This document shows positions 1 through 5,630 of a stretch of DNA of 5,630 bases, piece by piece. This DNA comes from an uncultured Verrucomicrobiota bacterium. Its GTDB lineage: Bacteria > Verrucomicrobiota > Kiritimatiellia > RFP12 > UBA3636. The position numbers were made by a program, and so were the translations under genes. Numbering within the stretch: position 1 is the first letter of the stretch; each line of letters begins with the position of its first letter. The notes under the pieces are model-generated. The model was not told the origin of the DNA. It made no database searches and was given only the letters and a program-made list of their open reading frames with translations. Location: the NCBI GenBank assembly GCA_946534745.1, contig CAMNDA010000352.1, forward strand, positions 1 to 5,630, written 5' to 3'.

Positions 1-1864
<1,864 letters not shown>

Positions 1865-1879
1865 GGTTGGGTTCGTTGC

Positions 1880-1916
1880 GGAGCCCCGGCTCGGCGCCCG
1901 GTCGCGCCGGGGCTCC
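1880..1916 (-). promoter_or_regulatory. GC-rich stem-loop in the htpG 5' leader
   Basis: A perfect 11-bp inverted repeat (arms 1880-1890 and 1906-1916, core GGAGCCCCGG/CCGGGGCTCC) encloses a 15-nt loop. It ends 15 nt upstream of the htpG ATG and lies downstream of the predicted htpG promoter, so it would be transcribed in the leader. The strand that reads into htpG has no U-tract after the stem, so a classical terminator is unlikely. It could modulate translation or mRNA stability. It is not a CIRCE element (TTAGCACTC-N9-GAGTGCTAA). The structure is seen directly; any function is inferred. Confidence 0.6.
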
Positions 1917-1941
1917 CGGTTGCTGGAAGGGGTTGCAAGAA

Positions 1942-1970
1942 GGGTAGCAGATTCCGTGCCGGGGTCAAAC
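1942..1970 (-). promoter_or_regulatory. Predicted sigma70-type promoter of htpG
   Basis: On the minus strand, TTTGAC (1970-1965), or TTGACC in the next register, is followed after 17 or 16 nt by TACCCT (1947-1942). A TG one base upstream (TGCTACCCT) makes an extended -10. Transcription would start near 1935, giving a leader of about 70 nt that carries the 1880-1916 hairpin. I see no sigma32-type or CIRCE sequence. This is a visual match only. Confidence 0.5.
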
Positions 1971-1993
1971 GCGCCCTCCGGACGCCCGGGAGC

Positions 1994-2027
1994 GCGACAA
2001 TCCGTCGCGGTCCGGGCGAATTGTCGC
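1994..2027. promoter_or_regulatory. 8-bp inverted repeat between the divergent promoters, possible operator
   Basis: GCGACAAT (1994-2001) and ATTGTCGC (2020-2027) are exact inverted copies 18 nt apart. They lie between the predicted htpG -35 (about 1965-1970) and the dapA -35 (2063-2068). The half-sites contain AT bases in an otherwise GC-dominated spacer. The place and symmetry suit a dimeric regulator of one or both promoters. I do not recognise the motif as the site of a known regulator. Confidence 0.3.
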
Positions 2028-2062
2028 ACGACGCCGCGCGGACGCCCGCGCGGGCGGCGCGT

Positions 2063-2091
2063 TTGCGCGCGGGCGGGCGCTGTGGTAGGAT
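2063..2091 (+). promoter_or_regulatory. Predicted extended -10 promoter of the dapA-dapB cluster
   Basis: TTGCGC (2063-2068) and TAGGAT (2086-2091) are 17 nt apart. A TG at 2083-2084 gives the extended -10 form TGGTAGGAT. Transcription would begin near 2098, leaving a leader of about 27 nt before dapA, too short for a lysine riboswitch. The -35 match is weak and the -10 moderate. Confidence 0.5.
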
Positions 2092-2111
2092 GCGGGGCCG
2101 TTCCCCACGCG

Positions 2112-2117
2112 AAAGGA
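2112..2117 (+). promoter_or_regulatory. Shine-Dalgarno site of dapA
   Basis: AAAGGA lies 7 nt before the ATG at 2125. It is the clearest ribosome binding site in the window and fixes the dapA start; the other complete genes lack an equally good one. Confidence 0.75.
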
Positions 2118-2124
2118 CGCATCC

Positions 2125-3006
2125 ATGTTCCAAGGCACCTACACCGCCCTCGTCACCCCGTTCAACCGGGACGGCACCGTCGACTACGGCGCGCTCCGCG
2201 CGCTCGTCGAGGCCCAGGCCGCCGCCGGCATCGCCGGCGTCTGCCCCGTCGGCACCACCGGCGAATCCCCCACCCTCGACTACGAGGAGCACGAGGAGGT
2301 CATCCGCAAGACCGTCGAGTACACGGCCGGCCGCATGCAGGTCGTCGCCGGCACGGGCGGCAACTCCACGCGCGAGGCGGTGGAGCTCACCCGCCACGCG
2401 ATCGACGACGGTGCGGACGCCACGCTCCAGATCGCCCCCTACTACAACAAGCCGACGCCCGAGGGGCTCTACCGCCACTTCTCCGAGGTGGCGGACGTCG
2501 GGCTCCCGGTCCTGCTCTACAACGCACCCGGCCGCACGTCGCGCGACATCCCGGTCGCCGTCGTGAAGCGCCTCGCCGGCCACCCGAAGATCGCCGGCAT
2601 CAAGGAGGCGGCGGGCGACGCCAACCGCGTGAACCTCATCCGCGCCGCGATCGGCGACCAGATCGACATCCTCTCCGGCGACGACTCGCTCACGCTCCCG
2701 ATGATGGCCGCCGGCGCGAAGGGCGTCGTCTCCGTCGCCTCGAACGTCGTCCCCGCCGAGGTGGTCGAGATGGTGCGCCTCGCCCTCGCCAACGACTTCG
2801 CTGGCGCCCTGCGGATCCACACGCGCCTCCTCGACCTCTTCGCCGACCTCTTCATCGAGGTCAACCCCGTCCCCGTCAAGGCCGCGATGGCGATGCTCGG
2901 CACCGCGCAGGAGGTCTACCGCCTGCCGCTGTGCGAAATGAGGCCCGAGAACCGGGAGAAGCTGAAGAACACGCTTTCTTCCCTGGGCCTCATTTCGCAA
3001 TGCTGA
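2125..3006 (+). CDS. dapA: 4-hydroxy-tetrahydrodipicolinate synthase
   Basis: Cytosolic enzyme that condenses pyruvate with L-aspartate 4-semialdehyde, the first committed step of diaminopimelate/lysine synthesis. The 293 residues match the family (292 in E. coli) and form one TIM-barrel domain. Visible active-site motifs are GTTGESPT with T44 and T45, PYYNKPT with Y107, LYNAPGRT with Y132 and R137, and the Schiff-base lysine K160 in GIKEAAGD. The start at 2125 follows a good Shine-Dalgarno site. The C-terminal motif RLPLCEMRPENREKLK is typical of the family. DapA is often feedback-inhibited by lysine, but I cannot judge that from this sequence. dapB follows 29 nt later on the same strand. 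The last 25 codons contain a 15-bp inverted repeat, and the stop codon lies inside a 22-bp palindrome. Related N-acetylneuraminate lyase-type aldolases are less likely given the dapB neighbour and the GTTGE motif. Confidence 0.97.
   Translation: MFQGTYTALVTPFNRDGTVDYGALRALVEAQAAAGIAGVCPVGTTGESPTLDYEEHEEVIRKTVEYTAGRMQVVAGTGGNSTREAVELTRHAIDDGADATLQIAPYYNKPTPEGLYRHFSEVADVGLPVLLYNAPGRTSRDIPVAVVKRLAGHPKIAGIKEAAGDANRVNLIRAAIGDQIDILSGDDSLTLPMMAAGAKGVVSVASNVVPAEVVEMVRLALANDFAGALRIHTRLLDLFADLFIEVNPVPVKAAMAMLGTAQEVYRLPLCEMRPENREKLKNTLSSLGLISQC
2932..2999. repeat. Perfect 15-bp inverted repeat in the 3' end of dapA
   Basis: TGCGAAATGAGGCCC (2932-2946) and GGGCCTCATTTCGCA (2985-2999) are exact reverse complements with 38 nt between them. 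The left arm encodes part of CEMRP and the right arm part of GLISQ, near the DapA C-terminus. The right arm touches the 22-bp palindrome that follows. A 9-bp direct repeat (TTTCTTCCC, 2975-2983 and 3020-3028) also spans the junction. In mRNA the arms would form a long stem. Confidence 0.8.
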
Positions 3007-3028
3007 ATGCATTCAGCATTTTCTTCCC
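2999..3028 (+). terminator. 22-bp perfect palindrome plus T-rich tract, possible intercistronic terminator
   Basis: Positions 2999-3020 are a perfect 22-bp palindrome (centre TGAATGCATTCA) and include the dapA stop codon. As RNA it folds into a 9-bp stem with a TGCA loop, followed by TTTTCTTCCCCC. This layout suggests partial rho-independent termination or a 3' end between dapA and dapB, but the stem is AT-rich and the U-tract interrupted. Because the palindrome reads the same on both strands, it could also be a protein-binding site or a dispersed repeat. The palindrome is certain; the terminator role is tentative. Confidence 0.45.
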
Positions 3029-3035
3029 CCAAAAA

Positions 3036-3842
3036 ATGAAGAACATACGCATTTCGATCTTCGGCGCCGCCGGCCGCATGGGCCGGTCGATGGTCTCGAA
3101 CCTCGCCGACTTCCCGGAGCTCTCTCTCGCCGCCGCCGTCGAGGCGCCCGGTTCGCCCTTCCTCGGGCGCGACGCCGGCGAGCTCGCCGGCGTCGCGCCG
3201 CTCGGCGTCCCGGTGACGGACGACGCCGAGGCCGCCGTGGCGGGGTGCGACCTCGCGATCGACTTCACGTTCCACACCGCTGTCCCGGAGCACGCCGCAC
3301 TCGCGAGGAAGCACCGCAGGGCGCTCCTCGTCGGCACGACCGCGCTCACCGCGGAGGAGCGCGCCGCCGTCCTCGCCGTCGGCGAGGTCGCGCCCGTGCT
3401 GATCGCCTCCAACATGTCCGTCGGCGTGAACGTCCTCGAGGCGCTCGTGCGCCGCGCCGCCGCCGCTCTCGGACCGGGCTTCGACGTCGAGGTGGTCGAG
3501 ATGCACCACCGGCACAAGAAGGACGCCCCCTCCGGCACCGCGCTCACGCTCGCGCGCGCCGCGGCGGAGGGCCGCGGGCTCGACCTGGACGCCGTCGCGC
3601 GCTACGGCCGCGAGGGCGTGACGGGCGAGCGCCCGGCGGACGAGATCGCGATCCACGCGCTGCGCGGCGGCGACGTGGTGGGCGACCACGACGTCGTCTT
3701 CGCCGCGGACGGCGAGCTCGTTCGGCTCTCGCACCGCGCGACCTCGCGCTCCTGCCTCTCCCGCGGCGCCCTGCGCGCCGCGCGCTGGCTCGCCACGCAG
3801 CCCGCCGGCGTCCATACGATCGCCGAATCGCTGGGGCTCTAG
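3036..3842 (+). CDS. dapB: 4-hydroxy-tetrahydrodipicolinate reductase
   Basis: Cytosolic NAD(P)H-dependent reductase acting directly after DapA; it makes tetrahydrodipicolinate for diaminopimelate and lysine. Length is 268 residues (273 in E. coli). The N-terminal Rossmann fold begins with FGAAGRMG (G10, G13, G16). DFTFHTAVPEH (76-86), GTT (100-102) and ASNMSVGVNV (124-133) follow. The catalytic/substrate segment EMHHRHKKDAPSGTAL (155-170) carries H157 and K161, matching E. coli H159 and K163. GGDVVGDHDVVF and LSHRATSRSCLSRGALRAARWL-like C-terminal motifs complete the family pattern. I chose ATG 3036 because MKNIRISIFGAAGRMG matches usual DapB N-termini. An in-frame ATG at 3000 would add 12 residues encoded partly by the palindrome. 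Neither start has a Shine-Dalgarno site; a C5A6 run precedes 3036. The next gene begins 2 nt after the stop. Confidence 0.97.
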   Translation: MKNIRISIFGAAGRMGRSMVSNLADFPELSLAAAVEAPGSPFLGRDAGELAGVAPLGVPVTDDAEAAVAGCDLAIDFTFHTAVPEHAALARKHRRALLVGTTALTAEERAAVLAVGEVAPVLIASNMSVGVNVLEALVRRAAAALGPGFDVEVVEMHHRHKKDAPSGTALTLARAAAEGRGLDLDAVARYGREGVTGERPADEIAIHALRGGDVVGDHDVVFAADGELVRLSHRATSRSCLSRGALRAARWLATQPAGVHTIAESLGL

Positions 3843-3844
3843 CC

Positions 3845-5122
3845 ATGCCCGCCCTCAACCAGGAACAGTATCGCCCGCAGATGCACGCGGCGCTCGCGGA
3901 GATCTCCGCGCTCGTCTTCGACGCACCCGGCTTCCGCGAGGCGTCCTTCCGCTTCCGCGACCCGATCGGCCCCGACGGCAACGCGGAGCTTTCCATCCGC
4001 CCCGTCACGGTCGGCGGCGATCCGCTCTGGCAGCTTACGCGCGCCGGCCTCTCCGAGAACAAGGGCCACGGCCGCGCGAAGAAGCTGCTCTGGGACCTCG
4101 CCAACTCCGCCAACATCCTCCTCGAGGCCCACGCCTCCTCCGAGGACGGCGCCGCGCTCCACCTGCGCACCACGAAGAAGGGGCACGTCCTGCTCCAGAA
4201 GGTCCGCGGCGGCGGGGCCGCCGCGGACGCCGGCCGCTCGCCGGCCGCGGGCGGCGCGCCCGGCCACGACCGCGAGAAGGACTACCCGCTCGCGCGGTTC
4301 GACTCGGCGAAGCTGCTGCTCGCGCTCGGCTTCACGACCGCCGACGGCGCGATGAAGCCCTCGATGCACGCCAAGTACCGGCAGGTGAACCAGTTCCTCT
4401 CGATCCTCGACGCGACGCTCGACGAGCTCCCGCCGCGCAAGGACCCGAAGGCGCCGCTCGTCCTCGTCGATTGCGGCTGCGGCAAGGCCTACCTCTCCTT
4501 CGGCGCCAAGGCCTACCTCGAGGCGACGCGCGGCGTGACGGTCCGCCTCGAGGGCGTCGACCGCAACGAGAAGGTCGTCGCGTTCTGCCGCCGCACCGCC
4601 GAGGCGCTCGGCTGCACGGAGACCGCGACGTTCGCCGCGTGCGACATCGCGAAGTTCAAGCCGTCGGCCGCGCCGGACGTCGTCCTCTCGCTCCACGCAT
4701 GCGACACCGCCACGGACGAGGCGCTCGCCTTCGGCGTCGAGCGCGGCGCCCGCGCGATCGTCTCCGCGCCGTGCTGCCAGCACGAGCTGCAGAAGACGCT
4801 CGACGCCAACCTCCGCCCGCACCGCGCGGTGCTCCGCAACGGCATCCTGCGCGAGCGCCTCGCCGACATCCTCACCGACGCCTTCCGCGCGCAGATCCTG
4901 CGCGTCATGGGCTACCGCGCCTCCGTCGTCGAGTTCGTCGACCCCGAGGCCACCGCGCGCAACGTCCTCATCCGCGCCGTCCGCGTCTCGCGCCCCGGCA
5001 CGGGCACCGCCCTCGCCGACTACGAGGACCTCCGCTCCGCCTGGGGCGTCACGCCCTGGCTCGCGACCCGCCTTTCCGCGCTCCGTCCGGAGCTCAACGC
5101 CCCACAAAAGAATTCCCCATGA
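3845..5122 (+). CDS. Class I SAM-dependent methyltransferase (Methyltransf_32-like, PCCQH motif), substrate unknown
   Basis: The 425 residues have two parts. An N-terminal region (about 1-118) has a basic stretch ENKGHGRAKKLLWDLAN. It is joined by a Gly/Ala/Pro-rich linker (about 121-141) to a Rossmann-type methyltransferase domain (about 150-385). That domain shows motif I VDCGCGKAYLSF (208-219), the acidic ribose-binding position D239 in EGVDRNEKV, D267 in ACDI, LHACDTATDEAL (283-294) and SAPCCQHEL (307-315). The LHACDTATD plus PCCQH pair is typical of the poorly characterised family of PF13679, which also has eukaryotic METTL25/RRNAD1-type members. Methyl transfer to RNA or protein is possible, but nothing here names the substrate. 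It starts 2 nt after dapB, and its TGA overlaps the next ATG (ATGA), so translation is probably coupled. A role in lysine synthesis is not implied. The fold is sure; the exact family is fairly sure. Confidence 0.85.
   Translation: MPALNQEQYRPQMHAALAEISALVFDAPGFREASFRFRDPIGPDGNAELSIRPVTVGGDPLWQLTRAGLSENKGHGRAKKLLWDLANSANILLEAHASSEDGAALHLRTTKKGHVLLQKVRGGGAAADAGRSPAAGGAPGHDREKDYPLARFDSAKLLLALGFTTADGAMKPSMHAKYRQVNQFLSILDATLDELPPRKDPKAPLVLVDCGCGKAYLSFGAKAYLEATRGVTVRLEGVDRNEKVVAFCRRTAEALGCTETATFAACDIAKFKPSAAPDVVLSLHACDTATDEALAFGVERGARAIVSAPCCQHELQKTLDANLRPHRAVLRNGILRERLADILTDAFRAQILRVMGYRASVVEFVDPEATARNVLIRAVRVSRPGTGTALADYEDLRSAWGVTPWLATRLSALRPELNAPQKNSP
4202..4228. repeat. 12-bp perfect hairpin in the methyltransferase linker
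   Basis: GTCCGCGGCGGC (4202-4213) and GCCGCCGCGGAC (4217-4228) are exact inverted copies around a GGG loop. A 9-bp direct repeat GCCGGCCGC (4229-4237 and 4240-4248) follows at once. Together they encode residues about 120-135 of the linker (RGGGAAADAGRSPAAG). The linker joins two domains and is probably free to vary, so the hairpin may reflect repeat-driven expansion in GC-rich DNA. Confidence 0.7.
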
Positions 5123-5630
5123 ACGACATCGCCTCCTTCATCTCCGCCGGCAAGGCCTCGCTCGGCATCGAATTCGGATCCACCCGCATCAAGGCGGTCC
5201 TCGTCGGGCCCGACCTCGCCCCGGTCGCGCAGGGCGCGTTCGACTGGGAGAACCGCCTCGAGGACGGCGTCTGGACCTACCACGACGACGAGATCTGGGC
5301 CGGCCTTCGCGCCGCCTACGCCGCGCTCGCGTCCGACGTGGAGCGGAAGTACGGCGTGTGGCCGGAGCGCCTCGCCGCGATCGGCTTCTCCGCGATGATG
5401 CACGGCTATCTGGCCTTCGATGCGGAAGGAAAGCTGCTCGTCCCGTTCCGGACGTGGCGCAACACCATCACCGGCGCCGCCGCGGACGAGCTTTCGCGGC
5501 TCTTCGCCTTCAACATCCCGCAGCGCTGGACGATCGCGCACCTGCACCAGGCGGTCCTCAACGGCGAGAGGCACGTCCCGGACGTCCGCTTCGTCACCAC
5601 GCTCGCGGGCTACGTCCACTGGCGCCTCAC
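5119..5630 (+). CDS. FGGY-family carbohydrate kinase, N-terminal 170 residues (cut by window edge)
   Basis: FGGY kinases phosphorylate sugars or polyols in the cytosol with ATP and are usually about 480-530 residues, so roughly a third is present. The first ATPase/phosphate-loop segment reads LGIEFGSTRIKAVLVG (15-30), with Glu where most family members have Asp (DxGT). GFSAMMHGYLAFD (89-101) matches the MHG substrate-loop region of xylulokinases such as E. coli XylB, and VPFRTWRNT (108-116) follows, where XylB has its LWND motif. FNIPQRWTIAHLHQA and TTLAGYVHW are also characteristic of this branch. The catalytic Asp and the C-terminal domain lie beyond the window. A xylulose- or other ketose-type substrate is possible, but specificity cannot be assigned. 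The ATG overlaps the methyltransferase stop (ATGA), which argues for coupled translation and supports this start. Only a weak purine stretch (AAAAGAA) lies upstream. Confidence 0.88.
   Translation, partial: MNDIASFISAGKASLGIEFGSTRIKAVLVGPDLAPVAQGAFDWENRLEDGVWTYHDDEIWAGLRAAYAALASDVERKYGVWPERLAAIGFSAMMHGYLAFDAEGKLLVPFRTWRNTITGAAADELSRLFAFNIPQRWTIAHLHQAVLNGERHVPDVRFVTTLAGYVHWRL

Noticed and set aside
2043..2056. 14-bp palindrome CGCCCGCGCGGGCG just upstream of the dapA -35
   Set aside because: It is made only of G and C in a GC-rich spacer, where such palindromes are common; no further support.
1865..2124. CIRCE/HrcA operator, sigma32 promoter or lysine riboswitch in the divergent spacer
   Set aside because: No matching consensus was found, and the predicted dapA leader of about 27 nt is far too short for a lysine riboswitch.
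3839..5107. Long minus-strand open frame opposite the methyltransferase gene
   Set aside because: It has no recognisable motifs and a composition typical of an antisense shadow; the plus strand has clear methyltransferase motifs.

Overview
The window is bacterial, very GC-rich and densely coding, and its codons mostly end in C or G. It holds five protein genes around one divergent promoter region. Nothing in it identifies the species. The extended -10 promoter style, the weak or absent Shine-Dalgarno sites and the gene types would fit a high-GC bacterium of the PVC group, for example Kiritimatiellota or Lentisphaerota. That placement is a low-confidence guess.

Layout. Positions 1-1864 (minus strand) hold htpG, the bacterial Hsp90 chaperone. 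Its N-terminus is complete, and the window edge cuts off only about the last 15-20 residues. Positions 1865-2124 are a divergent regulatory region. It contains a sigma70-like promoter for htpG (minus strand), a strong hairpin in the htpG leader, an 8-bp inverted repeat midway, and an extended -10 promoter plus Shine-Dalgarno site for the plus-strand genes. From 2125 to the right edge runs a compact plus-strand cluster: dapA (2125-3006), dapB (3036-3842), a class I SAM-dependent methyltransferase with a PCCQH motif (3845-5122), and the first 170 codons of an FGGY-family sugar kinase (5119-5630). The last three are almost contiguous: 2 nt separate dapB from the methyltransferase gene, and the methyltransferase and kinase genes overlap by 4 nt.

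Function. DapA and DapB catalyse consecutive steps of the diaminopimelate/lysine pathway: aspartate semialdehyde plus pyruvate gives 4-hydroxy-tetrahydrodipicolinate, which is reduced to tetrahydrodipicolinate. The methyltransferase and kinase have no obvious link to lysine synthesis and may simply share the transcript. HtpG belongs to a separate, divergent unit.

The least ordinary part is the dapA/dapB junction (about 2932-3038). A perfect 15-bp inverted repeat lies within the last codons of dapA. It is followed directly by a perfect 22-bp palindrome that overlaps the dapA stop codon, a T-rich tract, and a C5A6 run leading into the dapB start. This stretch is clearly more AT-rich than its surroundings. 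It could be an intercistronic terminator or attenuator, an RNA-processing site, or a small dispersed repeat. I see no complete mobile element, CRISPR array, tRNA or rRNA, and no clearly novel multi-gene system.
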